DNA of 64,000 bases from CAVVNP01 sp963800235 (GTDB lineage Bacteria; Actinomycetota; Acidimicrobiia; Acidimicrobiales; Iamiaceae): contig CAWDAD010000001.1 of assembly GCA_963800235.1 (NCBI GenBank), positions 1,426,001 to 1,490,000 on the forward strand, given 5' to 3'. Positions 16,199-24,805 of the stretch are shown here, in pieces; positions within the stretch are counted from its first letter, which is position 1; every line of letters begins with the position of its first letter. A program made the position numbers and the translations under genes. Under the pieces are notes generated by a model. That model did not search any database and was not told the DNA's origin. It saw only the letters and a list, made by a program, of their open reading frames with translations.

Positions 16199-17179
16199 GT
16201 GGCGCTCGAGCACCACCCGCTGCTGGCCGAGGTCGACCCGGCGGTGCTCGATGCCGCCCGGGCCAGGTTCGAGCGCGTCGAGGCCGAGCCGGGCGAGGTG
16301 CTGCTGCGCCAAGCGGCCTCCGACCGCACCTTCCTGCTGGTCGAGTCGGGCACCGTCACCGTGCGCCGGACCGAGCGTGGCGCGCCGGGCGAGGGGCGGA
16401 TGCAGAACGTGGCGGAGGTCGGCCCCGGCGAGGTGGTCGGCGAGCTGGCTGCGCTGCGCGGCCGACCCCGGTCCGCCGACGTGGTCGCCCGCAGCCGGGT
16501 GGTCGCCCACCGGGGCAGCGGCGCGCTGCTGCTCGACCTGTGCCGAGCCGACGACGCGCTGTTCGGCCGGGTGGCCCGGGTGGCGTCCAGCCGGCTGGCC
16601 GGCTTCGCCCCGCCGACGGAGGTGGCGCTGGCCGACCGCACCCTGCGGATCCGGCCCCTCCTGCCGTCGGACCACATCCATCGCGTCGAGGCGCGGGAGT
16701 CGGTGTCGGCCCGATCGCTGGAGCTGCGGTTCCTCACGCCGCACCCCTCGGAGTCGGTCGTCGCCGAGATGCTCGACGTCGACTTCGACCGGCACTTCGC
16801 CTGGATCGTGCTCGACGCGGACGACCGCTACGTGGCGTCGGGGCGCTACGTCCGCCTGCCCGACGAGCCGGCCTGCGGCGAGCTCGGGTTCCTGGTGGCC
16901 GACGACCACCAGGGGCGGGGCGTCGGCTCCCTGCTGCTCGGCGCGCTGGCCGTGGCCGCCCGGGTCAACGGCGTCGAGCGGTTCCACGCCGAGACCCGGG
17001 CGGGAAACGCGGGGATGCGCGCCCTGCTCGGCAAGGTGGGCGGCCGCTGGGTGCGCTCCGGCGGCGATCTGGTCCACTCGACCGTCGAGGTCCCCGACCC
17101 GGCCGGGCTGATCCCCGCCGGGACGGTCGCCGACCTCGAGTCGGTCGCCCGCCTGCTGGCGCAGGTGCCGCACCCCTGA
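16199..17179 (+). CDS. pat: cAMP-dependent protein lysine acetyltransferase (Pat, Rv0998-like)
   Basis: A 326-residue fusion. Residues about 8-125 form a cyclic-nucleotide-binding domain: EPGEVLLRQAASDRTFLLVESGTVTV, VGPGEVVGELAALRGRPRSADVVA (the phosphate-binding cassette with G-E-x-A and R). Residues about 145-300 form a GNAT domain: IRPLLPSDHIHRV, ELGFLVADDHQGRGVGSLLLGAL (acetyl-CoA pyrophosphate loop Q-G-R-G-V-G). This order and length match mycobacterial Pat, in which cAMP relieves autoinhibition and acetyl-CoA synthetase and acyl-CoA ligases are acetylated. The gene is divergent from an acyl-CoA dehydrogenase, and a class III cyclase gene lies elsewhere in the window. GTG 16199 is supported by the adjacent -10 box. 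Confidence 0.85.
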   Translation: MALEHHPLLAEVDPAVLDAARARFERVEAEPGEVLLRQAASDRTFLLVESGTVTVRRTERGAPGEGRMQNVAEVGPGEVVGELAALRGRPRSADVVARSRVVAHRGSGALLLDLCRADDALFGRVARVASSRLAGFAPPTEVALADRTLRIRPLLPSDHIHRVEARESVSARSLELRFLTPHPSESVVAEMLDVDFDRHFAWIVLDADDRYVASGRYVRLPDEPACGELGFLVADDHQGRGVGSLLLGALAVAARVNGVERFHAETRAGNAGMRALLGKVGGRWVRSGGDLVHSTVEVPDPAGLIPAGTVADLESVARLLAQVPHP

Positions 17180-17418
17180 CCCGAGGCGGAGGCGGGGACC
17201 GTTCGGCCGGTACCCCAGCTGGCCGACCGTCCGGATCCCCTCCCGGCCCGCTGGGCGCCATGAGCGTCGAGCGGGCCCGCCTGGTGTCTGGCGGCGAGAA
17301 GGTACGACGACGGCATCGAGACCGTCCATCGTTACGAGCGGTAACCAACCACGATCATCCGATGGGATGACCCGAGAGCCGCGACGAGCCGGGCGCCCGT
17401 CGATCGACCCGCCCGGCG
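17180..17418. other. Intergenic region between convergent genes, with a small inverted repeat
   Basis: No gene is visible. GTTAC (17331-17335) and GTAAC (17341-17345) form a 5-bp inverted repeat in a short AT-richer patch. I see no clear terminator. Confidence 0.4.
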
Positions 17419-17958
17419 CTACCTGCCGCCGGTGTGCGGGGTGGTGTGGCAGGGGTCCTGGGGATCGTGGACCGCCGTCCCGCCGCTGATGCAGGGCATC
17501 ATCCCGGCGTAGACGTCGGGGGTGTACTGCATGTCGTCGAGGATCCAGACGTGCAGCATGTTCGGGTCGAAGCCGGGGTCGGCGAGCATGGCCGGCGTGA
17601 TGCCGCCGCGGATGTGGTGGGTGCCCATGCCGTTCACGTAGTCGGTGGCCATGCGCCAGCCGTCGGCCTCGGCCGCCCCACGCGTCGGCCACTGCTCGGC
17701 GTAGGCCTTGGCCTGGTCGAACTGGGCCGAGAGCGCGTTGCACTGGTCCCAGCTGAGCGGGCCCTTGTGGGTGCCGGCGTAGTAGTCGACCGAGCCCATG
17801 GCCGGGCCCTGGTTGACCGGGACCTCCTCGGTCGGGTGGCACCACCACGGGATGGGCAGGCCGTGGTCCTGCTTGTAGGTGGCGAGCTGGAGGTAGCTGC
17901 ACGACGAGGAGACGACCAGCACCCCGATGACCAGCGCGAGCAGACGGATCCTTCGCAT
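17419..17958 (-). CDS. Predicted lipoprotein, function unknown
   Basis: A protein of 179 residues. The N-terminus MRRIRLLALVIGVLVVSSSC is a basic n-region, a hydrophobic core and a lipobox-like SSSC, so the protein is probably exported and lipid-anchored. The mature part contains WWCHPTEEVP, a Trp/Tyr/Met/His-rich stretch (DGWRMATDYVNGMGTHHIRGG), and FDPNMLHVWILDDMQYTPDVYAGMMPCISGG. Several His and Met residues could bind metal, but I recognise no family. ATG 17958 is chosen because the signal peptide begins there. The reverse-strand neighbours upstream are separated by about 130 bp. Confidence 0.65.
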   Translation of the reverse strand: MRRIRLLALVIGVLVVSSSCSYLQLATYKQDHGLPIPWWCHPTEEVPVNQGPAMGSVDYYAGTHKGPLSWDQCNALSAQFDQAKAYAEQWPTRGAAEADGWRMATDYVNGMGTHHIRGGITPAMLADPGFDPNMLHVWILDDMQYTPDVYAGMMPCISGGTAVHDPQDPCHTTPHTGGR

Positions 17959-18089
17959 GCGGCGACCCTCCCGAAGCCGAGCAGCGTGCAGGTGCAGCGC
18001 CGACCGGGACCGACCGACGTGGCTGGGGGAACCTAGCAACCGCCCTCCGCTCCGTTCTCCCGGGTCGGGCGCCCCGGCGGCGGGGGGCC

Positions 18090-18554
18090 TCAGCCCGGGT
18101 TGGTGTAGCAGCGGGCCGGGGCGATGAGCACGGCCGCCCGCCGCTCCTCGAGCATGGTGCGGTCGAAGGCGTCCCAGTCCTCGTGGGTGCCGCCCGCCGC
18201 CCGGAACACGTCCCGGAGCAGGAGTCGCAGCCCCTCCGCGTCGATGCCCGGGCACGGGTCGTCGGGGCCCACGAGGTCGGCCTCGCCCTCGACCGTCGCC
18301 CACCGCCAGCCGGCCCGGACCGTGATGGTCGACCGGGGGTCGGCTCGCAGGTGGTCGAGCTTGCGGGCGGCGCCGGCGGCGACCAGCCCCACGACCGGCT
18401 CGCCGGTGCTCGGGTGGTCGAGCACGCCGGCGTTCACCACCGTGGCCTGGACGCTGCCGTCGGCGCGCCGGGTGCAGACGGTGCACAGCCCGTGGTCGAG
18501 GGGGACCAGGTCGGCGAAGGGCGCGAGGTCGGGCGCCGAGCTGTCACCGGCCAC
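18090..18554 (-). CDS. Pyridoxamine 5'-phosphate oxidase-fold (F420/FMN-dependent) protein
   Basis: A 154-residue split-barrel protein. Landmarks are LDHGLCTVCTRRADGSVQATVVNAGVL, KLDHLRADPRSTITV, and RWATVEGEADLVGPDD, the pattern of the F420-dependent PPOX class found in actinobacteria. Members reduce or bind flavin or F420 and act on small molecules; the substrate is unknown. GTG 18554 lies 2 nt after the stop of the SDR gene, so the two are co-transcribed. Confidence 0.75.
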   Translation of the reverse strand: MAGDSSAPDLAPFADLVPLDHGLCTVCTRRADGSVQATVVNAGVLDHPSTGEPVVGLVAAGAARKLDHLRADPRSTITVRAGWRWATVEGEADLVGPDDPCPGIDAEGLRLLLRDVFRAAGGTHEDWDAFDRTMLEERRAAVLIAPARCYTNPG

Positions 18555-18556
18555 GC

Positions 18557-19294
18557 TCAGGCCCAGCCGCCGGCGTAGGCGACGAACTGGCCCGTGGTGA
18601 ACCGGCTGGTGCCGTCGAGGAACGGCATGCAGAACGAGGCGAACTCCTGCAGGGTGCCCAGCCGGCCCATCGGGACCTGGGCCTCGACCTTGGCCCGGGA
18701 CTCGGCGTCGGTGACGCGGCTGGCCCGCAGGAACTCGGGGAAGTCCATGAAGTTGGTGCCGACCACGTTGACCTGGACCCCGGTGGCGGCCACCTCGGCG
18801 GCCACGTTGCGGGCCAGCATGGTCGCCGCCGCCCGGGCCGACGAGTAGAGCGGGGCGCCGGGCGTCGGCCGGGCCCCGGCGGCGCTGGTGATGAGCAGCA
18901 CCTGCCCGTCGCCGGCCTCGACCATCGGTGGCACCACGGCGCGGAGGAAGTGGTACGGCGCCTCGATGCAGCCCCGCTCGACCGCCTGCAGGTCGTCGAT
19001 GCTCGAGGTCAGGAACCGGCCGGTGACGACCCGCCCCGACGCCGCTGCGGCCGAGTCGATGCGGCCGAACCGGTCGAGGGCGGCGGTCACGATCCGCTCG
19101 GACGCCTCCGGCTTGGCGATGTCGCGCACCCCCTCGACCGCCTCGACGGTGGCACCGGCGGCGGCCAGCTCGGCGATCAGCTCCTCCGAGGGGTCGCCGA
19201 GGACCAGGTCGTGGCCCCGGGTCGCCAGGTACCGGGCCAGGTCGGGGCCGACGTAGAAGCTGGCGTCGGTGATCAGGGCGACACGGCGGGTCAT
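18557..19294 (-). CDS. Atypical short-chain dehydrogenase/reductase (YxxxR)
   Basis: A 245-residue SDR-fold protein. The nucleotide loop is degenerate (TDASFYVGPDLARYLA instead of TGxxxGxG), and the usual NAG motif is replaced by AAASG. The catalytic region reads LLITSAAGARPTPGAPLYSSARAAATMLARN, with Ser, then Tyr-x3-Arg where nearly all SDRs have Tyr-x3-Lys. The tail, GRLGTLQEFASFCMPFLDGTSRFTTGQFVAYAGGWA, is standard for classical SDRs. It may be a divergent enzyme or a non-catalytic relative. Its ATG overlaps the previous gene's stop by 4 nt, and the PPOX gene follows after 2 nt. Confidence 0.75.
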   Translation of the reverse strand: MTRRVALITDASFYVGPDLARYLATRGHDLVLGDPSEELIAELAAAGATVEAVEGVRDIAKPEASERIVTAALDRFGRIDSAAAASGRVVTGRFLTSSIDDLQAVERGCIEAPYHFLRAVVPPMVEAGDGQVLLITSAAGARPTPGAPLYSSARAAATMLARNVAAEVAATGVQVNVVGTNFMDFPEFLRASRVTDAESRAKVEAQVPMGRLGTLQEFASFCMPFLDGTSRFTTGQFVAYAGGWA

Positions 19295-19887
19295 GCGGGC
19301 GGCTCCTCGGTCGGCGGTGGTGGTGCGGATGCTGGGTCGGACGGCCTTCGTGCGTCGGACGGTCGCGGCGGCGACGGTCGCTGGTCGGGGGGCGTGGCGT
19401 CGGGCGGGCCGAGGCGGCGCAGGCGGGCGGTGAAGCCGAGGTAGCCCCACACCAGGTCGTCGCCGTCGAGCCGCCGGGTCACCTCGATGGGGAGGCCGAC
19501 CGGTCGCAGCACGTGGACGCCGTCCTCGTAGCTGGCGACGACGGTGATGGGGGTCCGCTTGTCGAACTCCGCCACGTCGTGGACGCCATGCTCCTCGGTG
19601 CCGTCGCAGCGCATGTCGTGGACGATCCCGCCGGCGGTCACCACCAGCCGGTCGCCCGCCTGCTCGACCCGCTGCACGTGCCCGAGCGCCTGGTGGTCGG
19701 CCGGCAGCTCGCCGTCCTCGCCCCGCACCTCGACCACCTGCCAGAGCCCCCGGAGGTCGGGCGCGCCCTCGACCAGCGGATCGGTGCACCCGTCCAGCAC
19801 CGGCGGCGGGAACGACCCGGTCCAGCCGCCCGGCGGGGTGTGGGCCACCGCGATGTCGTCGACGCTCGTCGCCCCCGTTCCGGCCAT
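19291..19887 (-). CDS. Hypothetical beta-rich protein heading an SDR/PPOX operon
   Basis: A protein of 198 residues. The central part (about 35-155) alternates charged and hydrophobic residues (LRGLWQVVEVRGEDG, GDRLVVTAGGIVHDM, PITVVASYEDGVHVLRP, RRLDGDDLVWGYLGFTARLRRL), typical of a lipocalin-like or beta-barrel ligand binder. The last 40 residues are Pro/Ser/Arg-rich and probably disordered. I recognise no named family. ATG 19887 is preceded by a TACGGT hexamer 9 nt upstream. Its stop overlaps the SDR start (ATGA), so it is probably the first gene of a three-gene operon and may bind the SDR's substrate; that is inference. Confidence 0.6.
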   Translation of the reverse strand: MAGTGATSVDDIAVAHTPPGGWTGSFPPPVLDGCTDPLVEGAPDLRGLWQVVEVRGEDGELPADHQALGHVQRVEQAGDRLVVTAGGIVHDMRCDGTEEHGVHDVAEFDKRTPITVVASYEDGVHVLRPVGLPIEVTRRLDGDDLVWGYLGFTARLRRLGPPDATPPDQRPSPPRPSDARRPSDPASAPPPPTEEPPA

Positions 19888-20250
19888 CGCCGGCCGACCG
19901 TACCCGTGACCGTCGCGGCGTGCCTCCGGGACGGACCGGCGACCGGACGGCCCGATCGGCCCTTCTCGAGCTCCACGTGCAGTACCGCCGTCCGGAGCGG
20001 CACACCTGCAGGTGCAGGGACGCCCGAACGAGAGGACCAGACGAGCTCGACCCGTGAGGTCCAGCCCAACCGGATGGCTTGCGACATCACACGGAGTGGA
20101 GGTGATGGGACGGTGTTCGAACCGCCCCGAAAGGCCCCGTGCACGACCTGCTCGTCGACCTGCTGCTGGTGTCCTGAAACCCACCGGGGACGTTGGCGGG
20201 TCCGAATCACCCCTCCGTCACATGTGGCGGATGTGCGTACACTCCACGGC
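19888..20250. other. Intergenic region upstream of the toxin-antitoxin pair
   Basis: No supported gene. It contains a 12-bp perfect palindrome, CACCTGCAGGTG (20003-20014), whose function is unknown. GC content is lower than in the flanking genes. The right end holds the TacA promoter. Confidence 0.5.
20219..20243 (+). promoter_or_regulatory. TacAT promoter with a palindrome
   Basis: TACACT (20238-20243) lies 7 nt before ATG 20251 and fits a leaderless start. Palindrome CACATGTG (20219-20226) lies 11 nt before it and is a candidate operator for the ribbon-helix-helix antitoxin. Confidence 0.45.
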
Positions 20251-20532
20251 ATGGCGACCAGGTCAGAGGCCCGGGACGAGCGACTCCACCTGCGACTCTC
20301 CCCCACAGACGATGGGTTGATCCGGGCGGCGGCCGAGGCGGCACACCTGTCGATCACGGAGTTCGTCGTCCACGCCGCTCGGGCGTCAGCCGCGGTCACG
20401 CTCGCCGACCGTCAGCACGTCGTGCTCGACGCCGAGACGTGGGATGCCCTGGATCGACGGCTCTCAGCGAAGGGGCGGCGGATCGCCAAGACCGCGGAGC
20501 TGTTCCAACGCCCGACGCCGTTCGACGAGTGA
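20251..20532 (+). CDS. DUF1778 ribbon-helix-helix antitoxin (TacA-like)
   Basis: A protein of 93 residues. RDERLHLRLSPTDDGLIRAAAEAAHLSITEFVVHAARASA is the DUF1778 RHH domain, whose beta strand (RLHLRLS) and helices bind DNA as a dimer. The C-terminus (VVLDAETWDALDRRLSAKGRRIAKTAELFQRPTPFDE) is the part that wraps and blocks the acetyltransferase toxin in known TacA proteins. The stop overlaps the toxin start as GTGA, so the two are translationally coupled. The complex probably represses its own promoter. Confidence 0.88.
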   Translation: MATRSEARDERLHLRLSPTDDGLIRAAAEAAHLSITEFVVHAARASAAVTLADRQHVVLDAETWDALDRRLSAKGRRIAKTAELFQRPTPFDE

Positions 20533-21026
20533 CCAGTGACTTCCACCCGATCGAGCCGCTCGACGAATCCCATCGTCTCGATGGGTTCGTCTCCGGGGAA
20601 GTCGAGCTCGATGACTGGCTGACTCGAAGCGCCGCGCGAAACCAGTTCGCCGGGTTCTCGCGCACCTACGTGACGACCGACGACCGGCGGGTGGTCGGCT
20701 TCCATGCCGTGTCCGCCTTCTCCGTGCTGCGCGCCGATGCAACGGGGAGGGCCCGGCGGCAGGGTCCGAGGCAGATCCCGGCGATCCTTCTCGGTCGGTT
20801 GGCCGTCGACCGTGTGGCTCAGGGACAGGGCCTCGGCGCGGGGTTGCTTCGCCATGCGATGGAGCTCACCGTCGCGGCGAGCGAGACGATCGGCGTCCGG
20901 ATGCTCGTGGTCACCGCTCTCCACCCAACCGCAGCTGGTTTCTACGAGCACTTCGGACTCGAGGCGTCGCCGACCAACCCACTCGATCTGATGATCACGG
21001 TCGCGGACATCATGGCCTCGAGGTGA
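20529..21026 (+). CDS. GNAT acetyltransferase toxin (TacT-like)
   Basis: A protein of 165 residues. IEPLDESHRLDGFVSGEVELDDWLTRSAARNQFAGFSRTYV is the signature N-terminus of TacT toxins, and ILLGRLAVDRVAQGQGLGAGLLRHAM contains the acetyl-CoA loop (Q-G-Q-G-L-G). ALHPTAAGFYEHFGLEASP carries the conserved Tyr that donates the proton. Known TacT enzymes acetylate the amino group of certain aminoacyl-tRNAs and stop translation. The GTG at 20529 overlaps the antitoxin stop codon; a longer open frame upstream is in the antitoxin's shadow. Both active-site regions appear intact. Confidence 0.88.
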   Translation: MTSDFHPIEPLDESHRLDGFVSGEVELDDWLTRSAARNQFAGFSRTYVTTDDRRVVGFHAVSAFSVLRADATGRARRQGPRQIPAILLGRLAVDRVAQGQGLGAGLLRHAMELTVAASETIGVRMLVVTALHPTAAGFYEHFGLEASPTNPLDLMITVADIMASR

Positions 21027-21173
21027 GTGCCGGTCGACGCCGGACGGGCCCCTCGAACCTCCACGACTCGGGCGGGTGGCCCAGCACCGTGGTGAGGACG
21101 CGCGTTCACGGGCGGCGGTCGTCACCGTCGAGGCGCACGGGGGAGCGGTTCGGCCCGCGCTCCACGCCCCGAC

Positions 21174-21728
21174 TCAGCGCAGACCGAGCTTCTCCGGCAG
21201 GGACGGGCCCACCATCGTCACGCCGTACTCCTCGCCGAGCCGCTCCATCTCGGCCTCCCCGGTGCCCGACATCGCCGCGGCGATGTACCGGTCGAAACCG
21301 ATGCCGGGCGTCATGATGTTGAGCACCCGGGCGGCCCGGTCGGGGTCGGTGTTGGTGAACGTGTGGGGGACCCCGGGCGGGACGGTGGCGAAGTCACCTG
21401 GGTACAGGGCGACGACCTCGTCCGCCATCTGGACGGTCAGGACACCGTCGAGCACGAAGAAGCTGTCCTCCTGCACCTCGTGGGTGTGCAGCGGGGGGCC
21501 GCCGCGGTGCTCCACGTCGAGGACGAGCATCTCGAACCGGCCGTCGTTGTCGGCCCCTGTCGCCTTGCACACGCTGCCGGCCTCCCTGCGCACCACCCGG
21601 CCCCCGCCGGTGGACGCCGGGCCCGCACCTCGCGACGCAACGTCGGGCGGCGAAGCGGCTCCCTCGGAGTCGACGGTCTCGAGCGGCTCGTCGTCGGGGT
21701 TGTCGAGGTTCCCGGTCACGTGGACCAT
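21174..21728 (-). CDS. Cupin-domain protein
   Basis: A protein of 184 residues. The cupin core spans about 65-140: MLVLDVEHRGGPPLHTHEVQEDSFFVLDGVLTVQ supplies the first motif (H-x-H...E) and LYPGDFATVPPGVPHTFTN the second (G-D...P-x-x-x-H). The ligands H, H, E and H are all present, so it probably binds iron, zinc or manganese. It may be a dioxygenase (quercetinase-like) or a small-molecule binder. The Gly/Ala/Glu-rich N-terminus is probably flexible. ATG 21728 has GAGGAG upstream, which favours it over ATG 21761. Confidence 0.75.
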   Translation of the reverse strand: MVHVTGNLDNPDDEPLETVDSEGAASPPDVASRGAGPASTGGGRVVRREAGSVCKATGADNDGRFEMLVLDVEHRGGPPLHTHEVQEDSFFVLDGVLTVQMADEVVALYPGDFATVPPGVPHTFTNTDPDRAARVLNIMTPGIGFDRYIAAAMSGTGEAEMERLGEEYGVTMVGPSLPEKLGLR

Positions 21729-21824
21729 CGCGATCTCCTCTTCGGTCGTCGGGCTTCCCATCGTCGGCCCGGGTCGAGGCCTGGCGCATCGGTGATCCCA
21801 CGTAGGTGCCGTGGATCGGTGGCC

Positions 21825-24626
21825 TCAGCGGAGACCGGAGGATCTGGTCGGCCGGGTGTCGCGGAGGTGGGCCCAGATGGCGAGCTGGGTCCGGGATCGG
21901 CGCCTGGTCTTGCGCAGGAGCGCCTCCATGTGCTTCTCGACGGTGCGCGTGGAGAGGTGCAGACGCTGGGCGATCTCCTTGTTGGCGAGCCCGTCGGCGA
22001 CGAGGGCCAGGACGTCGGCCTCGCGGGGGGTGATGCCGGCCGGCGCCGAACGGGCCGGCTCGTCGTCGGCGATCCGCTGCCGGCACCACGCCGCCAGCCT
22101 CGCCAGGCCGAGCCGTTCGAAGGTCTCGACCCCGTCGCCCACCCACTTCCGCGGTTGCGTGCCCCAACCTCCCGCAACCGCGACCGGCGCGGCGATGACA
22201 CGGGCCAACACCCTCCAGGTGCGGGCGTTCTCGAAGGCCCCATCGGCCGCGCGGACCAGGGAGCGGGCGCGCTCGGGCTCACCGGCCTGGCCGGCGACGA
22301 CGGCTTCGGCGTACCCCATGAGGCCCCGGTTGAGGCGGAAGGCGGCCACCCCGGATCGGCGGGCCCGATCGAGCGCCGACCGGGCGGAGCCGTCGCCGAC
22401 CGCGGCCAGCAGGAGCGGCCACAGCGCTCGGAAGGCGGCCGGCTCGGCGTGGGGGAACGCGTCCAAGATGGTCGTGGCCCGCTCGAGGTGGTCCACCGCC
22501 GTCGCCACCTCGCCGGCCGCCAGCGCCGCCTCGCCCCGCACCCCCCAGCAGAACCCCTCCGCCGGCGAACCGATCGCCTCCGGCAGCCGGGCGAGCTGCA
22601 GGTGGTGCTCCGCGCCGTCCGGATCACCACGGAGCGCGCCGGCCTCGGCGAGGAACAGCAGCGCCTTGGCGCGGACCGCGTCCAGGTCCAACCGCTCGGC
22701 CAGCTCGAGCGCAGCGCCGGCGTGGGTCGTCGTCTCGTCGGGGGTCCAGCGGCTGATGCCCACCGCCGCCAGCTGCAGGTCGATGCTCGCGGCGGTGGAG
22801 AGGGCCCCGATCTGCGCCGCGGCGCGCCGGGCTTGCTCGAGCCGCTCCACGCCGAGGTGGTCGAACATGTCGATCGTCCCCAGCTCGTGCAGGGCGCGGG
22901 CTCGCCACACGGCCAGGCCGGCGGCGTCCGCCTCGGCCAGTGCCTGCTCGAACCGATCGCGGGCTGATGCCGGGTCGCGCAAGCGGTCGACCCGGCCCAG
23001 CACCTCCAGGGCGTGGCAGCGGACCTCGGGAGCGTCGTGGGCATCGCCGAGCGCTCGACGCGCCTTGGCCCTGGCCAGATCCAGGTCGTCGGCGGCGAGC
23101 GCGACCTCCGCCTGGAGGACCGCAGTCCGCGCCCGCAGCACGGGGTCGGTCGTCCGCCGTTCGAGCCGCCGTGCCGTCCGCAGCTCGTCGGCGGCCATCC
23201 CCCAGCGACCGGCGGCGACCGCCGCCTCGGCCAGGCTGAGGCTGAGCTCGACCCGCACCTCGCCGTGTCGTGCCGCATCGAAGGGGAGGTCGAGCGGTCG
23301 ACGGGCCGCCGCGGCCGCCTCGTCGACCCGTCCGGCGAGGGCGAGCGCCTCGACCTGCAGGAGCACCGCTCTGGCCCGTCCCTCGCCCGGCCGGGCGAGC
23401 CCGGCGGCGCGCTCGAGGTGCTGGGCGGCGGTGCCGATGCCCCCGGCGCGCAGGGCCGTCTCCCCGAGGGTCGTGAGCAGGGCCGCGGCCCGATCCCGGT
23501 CGCCGGCACGCTCCGCCAGATCGGCGGCCAGCTCGGCCGCGCCGCCGGCGAGGTCAGGGTGGGCGGCGTCCACCGCCATCAAGCCGTCCGCCGCCAACGC
23601 CTGCTGCTCGGGGGGTAGCAGATCCCCGAGGATCGCCTCACGGGTCAAGGCGTGCCGGAAGCGGAACGCACCGTCCTCGACCGTCAGCAGCAGCTGCTCG
23701 ACGGCGGCCTCCAGCGCCCCCGACACCTCGACCGCCGGCATGCGGACCATGGGCGGGAGCAGCCGCCAGTCGAACCGGCGGCCCAGCAACGCGGCGGCGC
23801 CGAGGACGCGCCGGTACGGCTCCGGCAGCAGGGCCAGGCGTCGCCGGACCGCGTCGAGGAACGAGACGGGCACACCGGGAGAGGCGAGGAGCTCCTCGAC
23901 CAGCAGGGGCACGCCCTCGGCGCGGGCGCACACCCGCTCGAGCGTGGAGCGGCCCGCGCCGGGCGCGCAGATCGTGGCCATCTCCACCACGTCGTCGGGT
24001 TCGAGACGACCGAGCTCGAGGTGGATCGGAGCGGTACCGGTGCGGGGCCGGCGGACCAGGGCGAGCGCGGGGGAGCGCTCGTCCGAGCGCAGCGTCATCA
24101 CGCACAGCACCCGTTGGTCGGTCACGTTGTCCCCCAGGTACTCCACGACCGCCAACGTGTCCGGGTCGGCCCAGTGGAGGTCCTCCAGGACCACCACCAA
24201 GCCGTCCGGTTCGGCCAGACGGGCCAGCAGCTGCAGCACCGCCTCGCCGCGCACCGCAGGCGGCAACTCGCCCGCCGCGCCAGCCCGGTCGCGGGGCGGC
24301 ACGATGCCGTGCAGGGCGGGGAGCCAGGCCGCCAAGCCGGGGTCGTCGAGGACGGGACGGTGCCGCAGGCCCTGGGCCACGGCCTCGGCGAGGGGGCGGT
24401 AGGCGGCAGGAGTGCCAGAGGGGACGGCTCGGCCCACCACGGCCGTCGCCCCCCGGGCCGCCCCCTGGCGAGTGACCTCGCGGGCGAGCCGGGACTTGCC
24501 GATTCCCGCCTCACCGCTGAGCATCACGCAGGAACCGTCGCCGTCGAGGGCGGCCTCGAGCCGGCTCCCCAGGACCTCCAGCACCCGCCGGCGCCCGACG
24601 ACGACAGGGCAGAGCACCCGAGTCAC
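21825..24626 (-). CDS. LAL-type LuxR-family regulator (AAA ATPase + LuxR HTH)
   Basis: A 933-residue regulator. VVVGRRRVLEVLGSRLE starts the ATPase domain; Walker A is LSGEAGIGKSRLA (about residue 38) and Walker B is VVVLEDLHWADPDT (about 150). A long helical region with Ala/Leu/Arg repeats (TPR-like) fills about 370-860. The C-terminus (ITPREADVLALVADGLANKEIAQRLHLSTRTVEKHMEALLRKT) is a complete LuxR helix-turn-helix. Such LAL regulators activate catabolic or secondary-metabolite genes after ligand or ATP binding. GTG 24626 is preferred because the family N-terminus follows at once; an upstream ATG adds 36 unrelated residues. The cupin gene downstream on the same strand could be a target. Confidence 0.85.
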   Translation of the reverse strand: MTRVLCPVVVGRRRVLEVLGSRLEAALDGDGSCVMLSGEAGIGKSRLAREVTRQGAARGATAVVGRAVPSGTPAAYRPLAEAVAQGLRHRPVLDDPGLAAWLPALHGIVPPRDRAGAAGELPPAVRGEAVLQLLARLAEPDGLVVVLEDLHWADPDTLAVVEYLGDNVTDQRVLCVMTLRSDERSPALALVRRPRTGTAPIHLELGRLEPDDVVEMATICAPGAGRSTLERVCARAEGVPLLVEELLASPGVPVSFLDAVRRRLALLPEPYRRVLGAAALLGRRFDWRLLPPMVRMPAVEVSGALEAAVEQLLLTVEDGAFRFRHALTREAILGDLLPPEQQALAADGLMAVDAAHPDLAGGAAELAADLAERAGDRDRAAALLTTLGETALRAGGIGTAAQHLERAAGLARPGEGRARAVLLQVEALALAGRVDEAAAAARRPLDLPFDAARHGEVRVELSLSLAEAAVAAGRWGMAADELRTARRLERRTTDPVLRARTAVLQAEVALAADDLDLARAKARRALGDAHDAPEVRCHALEVLGRVDRLRDPASARDRFEQALAEADAAGLAVWRARALHELGTIDMFDHLGVERLEQARRAAAQIGALSTAASIDLQLAAVGISRWTPDETTTHAGAALELAERLDLDAVRAKALLFLAEAGALRGDPDGAEHHLQLARLPEAIGSPAEGFCWGVRGEAALAAGEVATAVDHLERATTILDAFPHAEPAAFRALWPLLLAAVGDGSARSALDRARRSGVAAFRLNRGLMGYAEAVVAGQAGEPERARSLVRAADGAFENARTWRVLARVIAAPVAVAGGWGTQPRKWVGDGVETFERLGLARLAAWCRQRIADDEPARSAPAGITPREADVLALVADGLANKEIAQRLHLSTRTVEKHMEALLRKTRRRSRTQLAIWAHLRDTRPTRSSGLR

Positions 24627-24805
24627 GGTCGTGAGTCTGCCCCGGTGCCCCGACGCCGGGGGGCCGGGGCGGCACGCCGATGACCAGGAGGCGCTGCGCC
24701 GCAACGGCGAGAGGCCGACGCACACGACGCCCACCCGACCTCAGCTCGGCACCGAGGCCTCCCTGCGAGCCGCCGCACTCGCTGGCGGTTCTAGCAAGGA
24801 CGCCA

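Noticed and set aside
13745..17902. A 1385-codon open frame on the minus strand
   Set aside because: It is real only as the first acyl-CoA dehydrogenase half (16036 to about 14995). The rest is out-of-frame reading and antisense to pat.
20003..20014. 12-bp palindrome CACCTGCAGGTG as an operator
   Set aside because: It is isolated, not near a predicted -10 box, and has no second copy nearby; I mention it only in the intergenic entry.
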